Positions 24,901-39,152 are shown, counted from the stretch's first letter. The stretch: 64,000 nucleotides of DNA from Piromyces finnis (GCA_002104945.1 MCFH01000078.1:125001-189000); one strand, 5' to 3'. Made by a program: numbers and translations. Notes: generated by a model from the sequence alone, not told the origin.

Positions 24901-27900
24901 ATTACTGAAATTAGTTTACCATCTGGATTTGATATTAGAAAATCAGCACTCACCAAAGAAATTTTCCCATTCAAATTACCAATTATTACTGAAAGAAATG
25001 TTTATTCTTTAATTGCTGCTATCAATATTCCATATGATACCACTAGACAATCCATTTTCAATATTTTCAATAAAACTGAACCAAATCAACCTTTACCAGG
25101 TATCGAATCAATAGAAAAGGTTGAAGAACTTATCTCTAATGTTTTATCAAAATTAAATTCACCAAGAGCTCAAGAAAATGATGGTGCTGCTTTATTAGGA
25201 AAAATATTGACTAAAAAATATATTAATCAATTAAATTGGGACGTTAAACTTATTTCAAACGATGAGATTTCTATTAATCAAAATGTTAAGGGAAAAGCCG
25301 TATTTAGTAAGTACCCTTTTTTTTCAAGATCCTAATTAAAAAAATAAATGATATTTAGAAATTATACATTGGTTATTAATGTAATATTCCTTTTTTTATA
25401 TACCAATAATTAATTAATTAGTTCGCTTTATTAGAAGAATTATTGCAATGATTGATGAACAAATCAAGATTGCTAAAAATAATTTACTCTATGCTTCCAA
25501 AAGATATCCAATGTTTGGTTTATTCAATTTCTTAAATGATTTCCTTACTACTCTTGATTACAATAAATACATAAAAGATCATTTGGAAGAATTAAGAGAA
25601 GTTCATAAAGAAATTTATGAACGTATTATTAGTGCTAATGAAGTAGTATTAGATATTATTCAAAATTCTTCTCCTGAAGGTCCAATGCCAGATGTTCAAG
25701 ATATTGGTGTAGCAATTGATGAAATTGTTAATGAATTTGATAAAAGTGTAGATGATGCTTCTTCCAAAGGCAAAAACTTTAATGTTACTTTGAATTGTTG
25801 TTGGAGAGTAATTAAGAGTACTAGGTAAATAGTTATTATACTACTTTAATTTTTTAATAATAAATTAAAAAAAAAAAAAAAAAAACATAGTATTAAATTA
25901 TTATTTTAAAAATAATATATACACAAAATGTAAAACACATTCAATAATATAATATATCAATACATCCTTTTAGTCAAGTTTTATCAACTCTTCTTACCAA
26001 GGCTCCAATTCAAAAAAGTGATGATGATAATGAATATATTCTTAGTTATGATCAATTAATTGAAGGTAGTAACTTGTATAGAAATTATTTAAGTACTATT
26101 AGACATTATGGAGCAATCATTGCTATCTATCCTGGCTACATTCAATTATGTAAAAAACTATTAAACTCATCTCAAGAAATTTTCTCAAGTTTACCACAAA
26201 AATGGCTTGAGGTATGATTAACATTAATTTCATTCTATTTATTAATTAAGCTATCTACTTATTTATAATACATGCCTAAATATGATAAATTTTTATACAT
26301 GTTTAAAAACTTTTAATATAATTAGGATTCTTTAAATACAATTAAAATATCAAATAAGATTTCAATTACTAGAAGATCTGCCGGTATGCCATTCTTAATT
26401 CTTGCTATTTTATTATCCGAACAAAATTCCAACAAGGTTCTTTTACCTCACGCTCTTTCTGTTTTAATTGATATTGCTCGTCAACCATTTGATACTGAAA
26501 CTTACAATGAAAAGTGTGATTTACCACAAGTTCATGCTATGAACATTTTAAGAAGTATTTTTAGAGAATCAAGATTAAGTGATGATATTTCAGCTTATGT
26601 TACCGATACAATGATTTTAACACTTGAAGGTTTTAAATCACCAGCGTAAGTAACCTTAATTTTTGATAATATTTTCAAAAGAAAAAAAAAATGTTTTTAT
26701 CTATTTTATTTTAATAAAAAAAAAAAAATATTGCTCTATTCATTAACAAAAGTCACATTACCTATTATATATATATATATATATGTAATATTATAGTTGG
26801 TCTATTCGTAATTGTGCTATGATGATGTTTACCACTATCTTACATAGAATCATTGGTTCTAAAAAGACTAGAGACGATTATAGTTCAGTTAACTTCATTA
26901 CTAGATCAGTTTTTGTCTCAAGATATCATAGTTTATATGTTTACTTATCAAAACTTTTAAATGAAGCATCAATCTTATTAGTATTTATCATTCAAATATA
27001 TAAAATATACAAAATTATAAATTATATATATTAATATACCAATTTTTTTTTATCCAAATAATAAATAGGAAAAAGATTCATCCCACGTTCAACAAGATTT
27101 ATTCTCTGTTTTAGTATTATTATCAAGATTACAACCTAATACTAAGAAAAGTGAAATTGAAACTGAAGATAAGGATTTAGAAAATGTCATTTCATCATTA
27201 CGTTCATTTGCCAAATGTTCCATTTATCAAGTTAGAGAAGCAGCTGCTCGTTCTCTCGTACCTATGGTATCCAACCATAATATTAATAAGTATTGTATTG
27301 ATTTAATTAAGGATTATTGGAATCTTTCAAATCAAAATGGTCTTCACGGTAGTATGATTCAAATGAAATATTTATTAAAGAGTCATCTTATTATTAGCTC
27401 CTACCCAATGAAAAAAGGTAATTTCTTTTTTTTTTTAATCCGATCCAATGTTTATTCAAAATAAGCGATTAATTATTAATTTAATTTGTGAAAATACTTT
27501 TTAATTTATTTTCAAATTCATTGTTAATATTATTACTACTATTATTTCCTATTAGAATTTGTCGATAATGTATTATCCTTAATCATAGAAAGAGTCAATT
27601 TAATGTCAAAGAATTACAATAAGTGTGAATTAACCAGAGCAGAATACATTAATTTATTAAATGAAATATTATTTAATGAAGAATGGATTAACGAAAGTAT
27701 TTCCTCTCAAGACAATGGTAACAATGAAGAAAATAAGGATAATAAGGATGATGAAGAAATTAAAAACTATATTCGCTTACAATGTACTCATTACAGAAAA
27801 ATTGTATTTGATAAAATCAAAAACTTGTTATTTAATGAATATGAATATGCTCAAGTATGTATACGAATCTTTAGTAGATATCAAAGAGGAATCGAATTGT

Positions 27901-28442
27901 ATCAATTAAACAATAGTATTAATAAATTTATTCATTATAATATTTATAATACATTAATAAATAGATTATGGGCACTTGGTATTTAAGAGAACATTGTACA
28001 AAGATTATCATGAAGGCTCTTATGTCCTACCAAGATTTAATTTGCACTTCTGAAAATGTTATTGAAAAATTGATTAAGGATCCACAATTTGAAGTTCGTC
28101 AATACACCCTTCAAACCTTAATGAACTATCTCAATGAAGCTTCTCAATCAGACTATCAAAGAAACACATTATTAGAAAACTCTTTAAAGCAAATTATTGA
28201 TGAAATTATTAAATTAGAAGATGATAAGCATGAATGTTTAAGCTTAAAGATTAAGATTATTCCAAAATTATTAAATAATTCTCTTTTCACTTATGATCTC
28301 CCATGTCAAAAACTTTGTGATTTATTAAATAAGATAAGAGATATTATTAATGTTTCTTATAAAAAGCATTTATCTGTCATAATGGAAAGTATAATTGTTT
28401 ATGGATTTATTTTCAATAAGGTAATTAACATAGTAAATTATC

Positions 28443-28490
<48 letters not shown>

Positions 28491-29023
28491 AATGAAAAAA
28501 ATATTAATATATATATTAGATTTACCAAAAGAAAGAAGAAATTAATAATGATAATTACATTCTTGATATGATGAAATCATGGTTTGAAATTATTAATAAA
28601 TACAATGATGAAAATTCAACAGTTTGTATTTTTTTATTTATTATTATTATTATTATTATCAATATTATTTCATTTATTACAATAATATTCATAAAATTAT
28701 TGATATCATTCTATAACACTATTATTATAATGATAATTTTATATTAATATATTATATTTAATATAGGAATCTGGTGCTCTTCATTACTCAATTTGTTCAT
28801 CCATTGCTTATATGGAATCATTATTATCCAAGAGCTTACCACCATCATTAGAAACATACATTATGAAAATTTACTTTATCTTGATAGAATACTTACAAGA
28901 TGATGAATCTGAAATTCGTGATGCTGTTGCTCAAATTGTATCCAAGATTATATTACAACACAATGTAAGATACTTATAAAATAAATATATATTTTTTTCA
29001 ATTATTCATAAACTTATAACATT

Positions 29024-29063
<40 letters not shown>

Positions 29064-29918
29064 GATATAAATTTCTATAACTTTTAGTATATCATGTCAG
29101 AATCTAAAGCCTTAAACACATTATATGAAAAAATGGACAAAAACTTTAACACTAGAGAAGATTATCAAGAATCTTTGAAAAAGTCATTATTCAACTATAA
29201 TATTGACGCTATAGGTAATAATGATAATGTTTAAATATGACTTTTATATTATTATTCATTATATTAAAATATATATATATTATATATATTTTATTAAAAT
29301 ATTTAATAGATGAATTTATTATGAATAAGATTAAGCCAATTAAAAAAGCCTTCTTCCTTGAAAGACCAGATATTTATAAAGAAGCATTAATTAATGTTCA
29401 AAATATTATTAAATATATTACACCTGTCTCAGAAGATATTCAAAAAATAGTTGTTATCTTTAAAAAGCTTGACGCCACCTTACATGATATTACTACAAAG
29501 TACGGAAATTCACAATTAAATCAAGTTATTTCAGATCGCGATATTTTTGTTATGATCTACAGTGTCTTAATTTGGCTTGAAAAATGTATTCAATCCACCG
29601 AATGTTCAGCCGAAATAATTACCGGTAAATAAATATTGAAAGTTTAAAAAAAAAAAAAAAAAAAAAAACATAAATATAAATTTTATACTAAATCTAAATA
29701 TATTAAATTTTAAAAAAAAAAAAAAATTATAATATGTAGAAGTTCAAAAAATAATATCACAATGGAACAAAGACTACATTGAAAGTTTCCATTCTCTTAT
29801 TATAGAAATAATTATGAATACTATAAATATTTTAAATACAAAGTCAAGTAATACTATTTCTAATACTGATGATAACGTTTATAAATTTAAGTATGTTGAT
29901 AGATTCTTCTTAAATTAA
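21986..29918 (+). CDS. TRM732: THADA/Trm732-family protein (DUF2428), tRNA 2'-O-methylation cofactor
   Basis: In yeast the family member Trm732 partners Trm7 for 2'-O-methylation of tRNA position 32. Sixteen exons (+): 21986-22121, 22345-23818, 23965-24055, 24175-25306, 25422-25824, 25974-26211, 26326-26645, 26797-26980, 27069-27417, 27556-27854, 27965-28420, 28520-28621, 28767-28964, 29088-29214, 29310-29624 and 29740-29918. They join in phase to 2000 residues, near the size of human THADA and larger than yeast Trm732. Recognition rests on the middle region: NMHCAIPEFRQKIESYANK, YPDASYQRGSIGLHLIEIL, ITRRSAGMPFLILAIL, VHAMNILRSIFRESRL, and WSIRNCAMMMFTTILHRIIG, which match the conserved DUF2428 signature. 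Most of the rest looks like HEAT/ARM-type helices. Codon use is strongly A/T-ending, unlike the metabolic genes nearby. A condensin HEAT subunit was considered and dropped because of the DUF2428 signature. Confidence 0.88.
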
Positions 29919-31642
29919 ACACTGGTATAAATACAGAATTAAATGTGTGTTTATAAATTTTTCTTGAATTATCATTACTAGTATATATTCATCCAATTTA
30001 TATTAATAATTATATATAATAATATTTTCAATGAAAATCTTTACTTTTTACAATATAACATATATACATATTTAATTTTATATTATATTTTTAAACTCTA
30101 TTTTTTAATAATTATTAAAGTTTTATATTTTAAATAATTCATCTATCCAATATCTACAAATAAATAAAATATAAAATATATATATATATATATACTTTAT
30201 ATATCCATTTAATTTTGGTATTATTTTGATTACCTTGTAATCTTTATAATTATTTAATAAGAAAAAAAAAAAGGCTGATTTTAACCTAAAAATATATTTT
30301 TAATGATAATAATTTAAATATCTATTATTAATGAAAGTGTATTATATTTCTTTTTTTTTTTTTATTTATATAATTTTAATATAAATAATCTTTAAAATAT
30401 TTCATTTTTTTTATACAATTGTTTCTTTTTTTTTTTTTGCAAATAAATTCATTCTATTACTCATTTATTTTTATTTATATTAAAATATAAATAATCTTCA
30501 AATAACACAACATTCTTTTAAATAATCGTTTTTTTTATAGTGACATATTCAAAAGATTTTCTTTTATTTACACACATTTTTTATTTTTAACTTTCTAGTA
30601 TTTAGAGAATAGCCCAATCACACCACATCATTTCTCTTAAATTTAATATAAAGGCAAAATTTTTATTAAATATTAAAATTTTGGTTTTTTGTTTTAAGAA
30701 ATTATAAATAGAAATATTTGTGTAACAAATGACGTTGAACAAAAAATTTAATAAATTTATTAAAAAAAGAAAAATGAAATACTAAAAAAACAATATTTTG
30801 TTCTCTTTAAACAATGGTAGAGTGATGATATTTTAAAGCATTTCAATTAGTTCGTATTATAAAATAATATGTTTATTAATAGTATAATTATATTAAATAT
30901 GATAGTATGTTGAATCATAAAAAATATTTCTAAAAATACTCTTAAAAAAAAAAAAAAAATAAATGAGCGATTATGTTTTGTAATACTAAAAAAAAAAACT
31001 GTTATTTTTATAATTAATATAATTATATAATAATATAAAGAAACAATAATATATTTATATACAATTAATTAAAAGAAAGCTTTTTTATTTGATAATAGTT
31101 TTCTATTTTAGTTTAATTTCAAGTTAAGTTTACAATATATATATATACTTTTTTTTTTCTTTTTTTTTTTTTCTGTTTTTGTTTTTATTTTTCTAAAAAA
31201 AAAATAATAATAAAGAAATATAGAAATCAAAAGTATATACATAAAATTATAATAAAATATAAATTGTAATTATTAATTGTATTTACTTTAATTGTATTAT
31301 AAAGGAAATCAATATATATCTTATTTAACAAAGTCACAAAAAAAAAAAAAATAATAATAATATCACTATAATACATCAATATCAAATATCTTATATATTT
31401 CTTTTAACTCTTAGTCTTCTCTGAACAAATTTTTCTTTGAAGCCTACTTTACATTAAATTGTTTAAATATATAATATATTTAGCACTGGAATAGAATATA
31501 TTATATATAAAAACATTTAACAAGGATATAAGAAAAAAAATACTAGACTAGGAGACTTTTTAAAAACAATTATATAATTTGTCCTATTTTAAAAATTTTA
31601 AAACTATTATAATTAATTTATATTAATAATATATTATCAAAA
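29919..31642. other. Intergenic region between THADA/TRM732 and the F-box gene
   Basis: 1.7 kb of A+T-rich sequence containing TA runs, poly-A and poly-T tracts. It must hold the 3' end of the upstream gene and the promoter of the downstream one. No coding or RNA-gene signal was recognised. Confidence 0.6.
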
Positions 31643-32738
31643 ATGACTTACTCAAATTATGATACTATACCCGATGAAATCTTAATCAGGATTTTTTCTT
31701 TCATAACTAATGATAATTTAAATGATATTTTTAACTCTTTATTAGTCTCAAAGAGGTATTCATCTTCTAATATAATAATATAATTTTTTTTTACTTCTAT
31801 TTATAAAAAAATAATGAATTTTACTAATAATTTTTTTTAAAAAAATAATATATATATTATACATTTAAAATAGATGGAATAAATTAGCTACATTTGCTTT
31901 ATATAACTCTTTACATTTCCATAATATGAATCAACGATCAAATTTCTTCAGAGGATTATTAACAAATAATGAAGATCAATATTATAATGAAAAGAAAGAT
32001 AAATATCTCGATATATCATTACTTGAACGTGAATTCTTTTTTAATGAAAAAGTAAACCAGCAAATAGAAAATGAAATGGAAGTTGTTGATGATAGTGAAA
32101 TTACTATCAATGATTATCCAATTCCAATGAAATATGTAAACTATGTTAAAAGTATTAATTTCGGTCTTTCTCCAGATGAAAACAGTGATGCTAATGAAGA
32201 TGGTTCATTTAACAATAACTTTGAATGGCGTCAACATTGTGTTAATTCTTCTCTTAATATTATTTCTATCTATTGTCCAAATATTATTTCATTAAATCTT
32301 TCTGGTTGTCAATACTATGATTATGTCTTGAGTGAATTTTTAGAAACCAGTAAAAATTTAATGTATTTAGATGTTTCATACTCTAGTATTAAACAAATGG
32401 GATTATTATCTATTCTTGAAGCCGTTAGTCGTTCAAACAATCCAATTCCACTTAGAGAAATTAATTTAAGTGGTATTTTCAGATTCTGGCGTCTCTACCG
32501 TGAAGCTCGTTTCTTACCTAATTTAATTAAGTATGCTAAAGATCTTAGAAAAATTGTTATTCTCGACTGTCCTGATATTATGGATGAAATAATAGAAGAA
32601 TGTAAATCTATTAGAGACAATATTACTATTGTCTATGAAACAAAGACACCTATTAATGAAATGTATATGAAAGACTATTCCGATGTAAAAAATGATAGTA
32701 GTTTAACTCTTTCCATAAATAATGAAATATATGTTTAA
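31643..32738 (+). CDS. F-box protein with LRR-like C-terminal part
   Basis: Likely substrate receptor of an SCF ubiquitin ligase. Two exons, 31643-31755 and 31874-32738, joined at AG|A to give 325 residues. The intron splits the F-box itself: IPDEILIRIFSFI (about 9-21) lies in exon 1, and LLVSKR|WNKLAT spans the junction, which is the standard end of an F-box. After an acidic, Asn-rich stretch, residues 140-280 show leucine-rich-repeat spacing (IISLNLSGCQYYDYVLSEFL, NLMYLDVSYSSIKQMGLLSI, LREINLSGI, LRKIVILDCPDIMDE). This is typical of FBXL proteins, though with few repeats. The target protein cannot be inferred. Confidence 0.85.
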
Positions 32739-33420
32739 ATTTTATTAATTGTGAATATTATTTTTGATGTATTATAAATTTTAATATATATTATTATAAT
32801 ATTTTTTATAAATAAAAAAGAAAAAAAATACACATAAAAAAATAAAAAAATAAATTTAAAAAAATAATGCCTATGCTAATTATGATACAGATTTTATGAT
32901 GCTTTTTAAGAGATTTATAGAAATCAACTTTAATATTTTTTTTTTGTTTTTTTAATAACCTTTTTTTATATTTTTACATATAAAAAATATATTGTTTCAT
33001 ATATGACTTTTTTTTATGTGACATTGATATTACAATTGATAATGTAGTATTCTATTACTGTTCTATTACTCAATAAATTTATGTAATTTTGAATTCTTTT
33101 TTTTTTATAAAAAAAATTTGACAATGTATTTTTAAATATAGCAGAATGAAGTAAAGTAATTATTAACAATTTTTTATAAAAATATATACAACAACAACAA
33201 TAATAATGAGTTGGGAAATAATTCTTCCTCCCTCTCTTTCCCCCTATTAACAGTATTATAATTAATTATTAACTAAATAACAATAACTAGTATATATACG
33301 AATAAATCTAACCCATAACATCTTTTAATAACTCAAATTTAACCTATAACATAATCATGTGATCATATGATATTTTATCATAGATTTATTGATATTAATG
33401 AGAAAAGCATATATTTCGTT

Positions 33421-33837
33421 AATAGTAATAGTAATAGTAATAGTAATAGTCAAAGTAATAGTAATAGTAATAGTAATAGTAATAGTAATAGTCAAAGTAA
33501 TAGTAATAGTAATAGTAATAGTAATAGTAATAGTAATAGTCAAAGTAATAGTAATAGTAATAGTAATAGTCAAAGTAATAGTAATAGTAATAGTAATAGT
33601 AATAGTAATAGTCAAAGTAATAGTAATAGTAATAGTAATAGTAATAGTCAAAGTAATAGTAATAGTCAAAGTAATAGTAATAGTCAAAGTAATAGTAATA
33701 GTCAAAGTAATAGTAATAGTCAAAGTAATAGTAATAGTCAAAGTAATAGTAATAGTCAAAGTAATAGTAATAGTCAAAGTAATAGTAATAGTAATAGTAA
33801 TAGTAATAGTCAAAGTAATAGTCAAAGTAATAGTAAT
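33421..33837. repeat. AGTAAT-type microsatellite with AGTCAA variants
   Basis: About 415 bp built from AGT and AAT triplets in alternation, with AGTCAA replacing AGTAAT at intervals. From about 33640 to 33790 this becomes a regular 18 bp period (AGTAATAGTAATAGTCAA). Because every unit is a multiple of three and none contains a stop in three of the frames, it produces open frames on both strands (Ser-Asn, Val-Ile and Thr-Ile tracts) that are not genes. Confidence 0.95.
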
Positions 33838-35040
33838 TATTTTAAATACTAAATTTATTATAACAATTATAATAACAGAGTATTAACAATAACACGGTAT
33901 AATAATATTAGTAGTAATTATAAAATACTATATACTATAACTATATGTTATTAAATGTTAACAATCATAAAGGATTCGTTTTAAAAATCCTTTAAAGGTC
34001 TTAATCTTTTTTTTTTTATGTTATCTACTTTTATTATTTTAATTTATAATATATTTAGAATATAATTAAATAAATTAAAATACATATATTAATATATTAA
34101 ATTGTTATTATACCAAAAATTTAATAATTAAATTTAAACCATCCATTTTAAAGAATAATAATTCAAATAAAGATAAAAACTAAATAATTTTAATTATTTT
34201 CTAGTAGTTTTATTTGTTATCTGTAATTGGAAGTGGCCTTCTTTCTTTCTTTCTTTCTTTTTTTTTTTTTTGTATATATGAAAAATAAAGGTTTTTTCTT
34301 TTTTACAAAAAAAAGGTTAATTATTAATAACAAAATTCTATAAATATTATAATTCAAATGAAATTCAATAATTCTATATTAATAGTTATCATATTTTTAT
34401 TAAAAGAAAATGATGTTTTTATTTTGTCCTTCATCAAACTTTAATTATTATAGATTTTAATATAAAGATGCACTTTTAATTGTTGATTGCTGATGTTCCA
34501 ATGATTTATATATAAATACATTTTTATATTTATGTGTTTTTTTTTTTTTTTTAAAAAAAAAAAGTAAAAAGAATTCTATCATTTTATTATTCGATGGTGA
34601 ATATTATCTTTATTTTTTTTTGATAAAAATAATCAATTAAATTTCATTAAAAAAAAAAAAAAACTTTAATAAAGATAATTATGAAAAAAACAGAAAAAAA
34701 ATTAAAAAAATTAAAATTTAATTAAACTTAAAAAGAAAGTGAAAACTTTGTGGATTAAAGAATGAAAGATACTGTAGCAGCAAAGGTTTGAATAATAATA
34801 TGAATAGTATTGATTTCAGTTGTTATTTTAATAAATGAAAACATTTTATAAAGAATTTAATATCTATAATAATTATTTTTTTTATATATGATGTGGTGTG
34901 GATTTAAACTTTTAGTATAATAAGAAATATATTGTATGTATACTGTGTAATACCTAATAATAGTATAGGATAATAAAGTATAGTGGTATTATATATAATA
35001 CCAATAATAAATAACTTTAACATATATCCCATAGATAGTA

Positions 35041-35422
35041 GTATTAATAATAATAATTATAATATTACTACTAATTATTACTACTATTACTATTACTAAT
35101 AATAATAATTACAATATTACTACTAATTATTACTACTAATTATTACTACTATTACTAATAATAATAATTACAATGTTACTACTAATTATTACTACTAATT
35201 ATTACTACTATTACTATTACTAATAATAATAATTACAATATTACTACTAATTATTACTACTAATTATTACTACTATTACTAATAATAATAATTACAATGT
35301 TACTACTAATTATTACTACTATTACTAATAATAATAATTACAATGTTACTACTAATTATTATTACTACTACTACTACAATAATAATTACAATATTACTAC
35401 TACTACTAATAATAATAATAAA
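35041..35422. repeat. AT-rich minisatellite of TACTACTAATTATTACTACTATTAC-type units
   Basis: Roughly six imperfect units of 45-65 bp, each containing AATAATAATAATTACAAT followed by GTTACTAC or ATTACTAC and ACTAATTATTACT blocks. Units differ in the number of inner ATTACT copies, so the array has higher-order structure. No coding role is apparent. Confidence 0.9.
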
Positions 35423-36869
35423 TTTCTTTTTTTTTTTTTTACAGATAGTCTTAATAATATTCTAATAAATATATTATTATATTATTTTATATTAATAATA
35501 ATATTATTAATGCTACACACTATTTCTATTTTTTTTTTTAATTCGTTTTCTCCTATGAATAGTAATGTATGTGGATTCGTTTCCACATTTAAGCTATGGG
35601 TTATTTTTTTATTAATAATTAATAAAATAATATCCTTTTTATAAAGTTTTTTTTAAGCATTATTCCTAAAAGAATTTTCTTGTAGACGACTACATTGTTA
35701 ATGCCATTTTCACAATAATCGTAATAGTAAAATTATCCTAGTTAAAGTTCCCAGAAAAACAAACAAATCACTCTGATAAGGCCTTACTATGAAAAAAGGA
35801 TATGATGATGAACACTAATTCAAGGAATTTTTTACTAATTTCAAAGGAAAACCTTACCTATTTAAATTATATATAAAAATAGTATAAATTATATTTATTA
35901 TATATTATAATATATTATTAAATAATATTCTTATCAATTGATTATAATAAATTTTATAATGTATTATGTAGTCCAATAGGAATATAAACAAATTAATATA
36001 TTAACATCTAAAATTTCAATTATATATTGTATATTACAATATATTACATATATTAAATTACCATATATTATTTAATAGATTAATAAAAAGGATAATAATC
36101 AAAATAATATAAACCAAAGTAAACTATAATTTTAGTAGTTTTAAGCGAAAAAAGTTAGCATTGAGGGTTAGGGATATTTACAATGATAATAAAATTCTAA
36201 TTTTATTTTTGTTAACTAATTCAATTTAATATATTATGTTAATATATTAAAATATATAGTTTTGTTGTACTAAAAAGCTTAAAAAAAAAAAGTATATAAA
36301 AAAGAAAAAATTCTGTGTGGTAGGATTTTTTTTGCGTTAATATATAAATAATAACATTTTATAGTAGATAGTAAAAGTTTATATTACCTTGAACTATATA
36401 AACCTTTATAGTATAAAAAGCATAGGATTATAATATTTTTCACTAGAAATATTATATATAGACAAAAAAGAATAGTAACACGACAATAAGAATAAATATT
36501 TTTTTAGTAAAATATTCATATATACCAATTTAAAGTGAGTAAACTATTTTCGTAGAATAAAAAGGACAGAAATATAAAATAAATATAAAATAATAATAGA
36601 ATAAAAAAAAAAAAAAGTTAAATATTAGGAAAAAAAGAATAATTTTTTATATAATAATAAATAACAATACCATATATAATAGATTTATATCTAATAACAA
36701 TTCTTTTTATTATTCTATTTATAATATAATTCAAATAATAGAAACAAAACAAAATTAAAAAAGAATTTAAAAACGTACAACAAATAGAATTTTATACATC
36801 TATTAAAAAAAATAACAACAACTTTAAATAGTTTTTACTTAGAAATTAAATATATAAAATAATAACAAA

Positions 36870-39152
36870 ATGGCTAACAAAAGTTCAATCGATCGTATTA
36901 GAGCTATCTACCAACATTTATTAACTAAACAACTTAATAATTGTGGTGATGAATGCTGTGGTAATATTAATGTTGAAAAATGGATTAAAGATAACTTTAC
37001 TCCATATTTAGGTGACAGTTCTTTCTTAACTAATAAACCAACTGAAGCTACTAAAAAAATTTGGGAATACTGTGAACAATTATTAAAGGAAGAAATCAAG
37101 AGTAACGGATGTCTCGATGTTGATGCTTCTAAACCATCAACTATTACTTCTCATGCTCCAGGTTACATTATCAAGGATTTAGAAAAAATTGTTGGTTTAC
37201 AAACTGATGCTCCATTAAAAAGAGCTATTAAACCATTCGGTGGTATTAAGATTGTTAGAAATGCTTTAAAGGCTTACAATAGAAAACTTGATGAAAGTGT
37301 AGAAACTATCTTCAGATACAGAAAAACTCATAACGATGGTGTCTTTGATATTTACACTCCAGAAATGAGAAAGGCTCGTTCCAATGCTATTATCACTGGT
37401 TTACCAGATGGTTATGGTCGTGGTAGAATTATTGGTGATTACAGACGTGTTGCCTTATATGGTGTTGACTACTTAATTAAGGACAAAGAAAACGATAAAT
37501 TAAAGATCGGTGGTATTATGAGTGAATCTAACATGCGTGATATTGAAGAACTTGCTGAACAAATTAAGGCTTTAAAGAGTTTAAAGCAAATGGCAATGTC
37601 ATATGGATGTGATATTTCTAAGCCAGCTACTACTGCTCAAGAAGCTATTCAATGGACATACTTTGGTTATCTTGCTAGTGTTAAGGATCAAGATGGTGCT
37701 GCTATGTCAATGGGTCGTCTTGATTCCTTCTTTGATGTTTACATCGAAAGAGATATGGAAAAGGGTATCTTAAATGAAGAACAAGCTCAAGAATTAATTG
37801 ATCACTTTATTATCAAGTTACGTTTAGTCAGACACTTACGTACTCCAGAATACAATGACTTATTTGCTGGTGATCCAACCTGGGTTACTATGGTTGTTGG
37901 TGGTATTAGTAATGATTCAAGCAAACCATTTGTTACTAAGACTTCATACCGTATCTTAAATACTTTATACAACCTTGGTCCAGCTCCAGAACCAAATATT
38001 ACTGTTTTATGGAACGAAAAGCTCCCAATTCAATGGAAGAACTTCTGTACAAAGGTTTCTATTGATACTTCTTCTATTCAATATGAAAACGATAATTTAA
38101 TGAACCCAATTTATGGTGATGATTATGCTATTGCTTGTTGTGTCTCTTGTATGAGAGTTGGTAAGGATATGCAATTCTTTGGTGCTAGATGTAACTTAGC
38201 TAAGCTTATGCTCTACGTTCTTAACCATGGTTATGATGAAAGAACTGGTAAACAAGTTGGTCCAGACTTTGGTGAAGTTCCAGAAGGTCCAATTTCCTTT
38301 GACTGGATGTGGAAAACTTATGACAAGGCTATGGACTGGTTAGCTGAATTATACGTTAACACCATGAATGCTATTCACTATTCTCATGATCGTCACTGCT
38401 ATGAAGCTATTCAAATGGCTTTACATGATACCAAGATTCGTCGTTTAATGGCTTTCGGTATTGCTGGTTTATCTGTTGTTGCTGATTCATTCTCAGCTAT
38501 TAAATATGCTAAGGTTACTCCAATTCGTGATCCAAAGACCGGTCTTACTGTTGACTTCAAGATCGAAGGTGACTTCCCAAAATTCGGTAATGACGATGAC
38601 AGAGTTGATTACTTTGCTAAGACTATCCCAGAAATTTTCATTGAAAAATTAAAGAAATATCCAGCTTACAGAAATGCTCAACATACCTTATCTGTCTTAA
38701 CTATTACTTCAAATGTTGTATACGGTAAAAAGACAGGTTCTACTCCAGATGGTCGTAAGGCTGGTGAAGCATTTGCTCCAGGTTGTAACCCAATGCACGG
38801 TAGAGAAACCTCTGGTGCTGTTGCCTCATTAAATTCCGTTTCTAAGGTTAACTACAATTCATGCTTTGATGGTATATCAAACACTTTCACCCTTGTTCCA
38901 TCAGTTTTAGGTAAGATTAGTGAAGAAAGAGTACAAAACTTGACTGGTCTTTTAGATGGTTACTTCTGCCGTGGTGGTTTCCACTTAAACGTTAATGTAT
39001 TAAATAAGGCTACTTTAGAAGATGCTATGGTACATCCAGAAAACTATCCAAACTTAACCATTCGTGTTTCTGGTTATGCTGTTCATTTCATTAGACTTAC
39101 TCCACAACAACAAAGAGAAGTTATTGCTCGTACCTTCCATGATACCATGTAA
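36870..39152 (+). CDS. pfl: Pyruvate formate-lyase (formate C-acetyltransferase)
   Basis: Glycyl-radical enzyme converting pyruvate and CoA to acetyl-CoA and formate, a central fermentation step in anaerobic fungi. It has 760 residues, no intron, and starts at the ATG at 36870. The catalytic cysteine pair is C423-C424 in IACCVSCM. The radical glycine is G735 in RVSGYAVHF, with the usual terminal helix after it ([17 protein letters not shown]). Other family landmarks are [34 protein letters not shown] and [19 protein letters not shown]. Length equals typical bacterial PFL, and no long presequence is obvious in [19 protein letters not shown] cytosolic form is therefore possible, although anaerobic-fungal PFL is also known in hydrogenosomes. 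A PFL-activating radical-SAM enzyme is required and is not in this window. Codon bias is strong (GGT, GCT, AAG, TTC), suggesting high expression. Intronless structure fits horizontal acquisition. Confidence 0.97.
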   Translation: MANKSSIDRIRAIYQHLLTKQLNNCGDECCGNINVEKWIKDNFTPYLGDSSFLTNKPTEATKKIWEYCEQLLKEEIKSNGCLDVDASKPSTITSHAPGYIIKDLEKIVGLQTDAPLKRAIKPFGGIKIVRNALKAYNRKLDESVETIFRYRKTHNDGVFDIYTPEMRKARSNAIITGLPDGYGRGRIIGDYRRVALYGVDYLIKDKENDKLKIGGIMSESNMRDIEELAEQIKALKSLKQMAMSYGCDISKPATTAQEAIQWTYFGYLASVKDQDGAAMSMGRLDSFFDVYIERDMEKGILNEEQAQELIDHFIIKLRLVRHLRTPEYNDLFAGDPTWVTMVVGGISNDSSKPFVTKTSYRILNTLYNLGPAPEPNITVLWNEKLPIQWKNFCTKVSIDTSSIQYENDNLMNPIYGDDYAIACCVSCMRVGKDMQFFGARCNLAKLMLYVLNHGYDERTGKQVGPDFGEVPEGPISFDWMWKTYDKAMDWLAELYVNTMNAIHYSHDRHCYEAIQMALHDTKIRRLMAFGIAGLSVVADSFSAIKYAKVTPIRDPKTGLTVDFKIEGDFPKFGNDDDRVDYFAKTIPEIFIEKLKKYPAYRNAQHTLSVLTITSNVVYGKKTGSTPDGRKAGEAFAPGCNPMHGRETSGAVASLNSVSKVNYNSCFDGISNTFTLVPSVLGKISEERVQNLTGLLDGYFCRGGFHLNVNVLNKATLEDAMVHPENYPNLTIRVSGYAVHFIRLTPQQQREVIARTFHDTM

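Larger units (their letters stand above)
32739..36869. other. 4.1 kb intergenic region upstream of pyruvate formate-lyase
   Basis: A+T-rich. It contains two simple-repeat arrays (listed separately) and otherwise only homopolymers and AT palindromes. The last several hundred bases, which contain A-rich leader sequence up to the PFL start, should carry the PFL promoter, but no specific element can be called. No gene was seen on either strand. Confidence 0.55.

Noticed and set aside
21986-29918. Condensin or other HEAT-repeat protein as identity of the long plus-strand gene
   Set aside because: HEAT-like helices alone are not specific. The conserved DUF2428 block (RRSAGMPF, then HAMNILRSIF, then WSIRNC) identifies THADA/Trm732.
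33355-33886. Three overlapping open frames on both strands (Ser-Asn, Val-Ile and Thr-Ile repeats)
   Set aside because: All come from one AGTAAT-type microsatellite that lacks stops in these frames. No start context, splice continuation or conserved domain is present.
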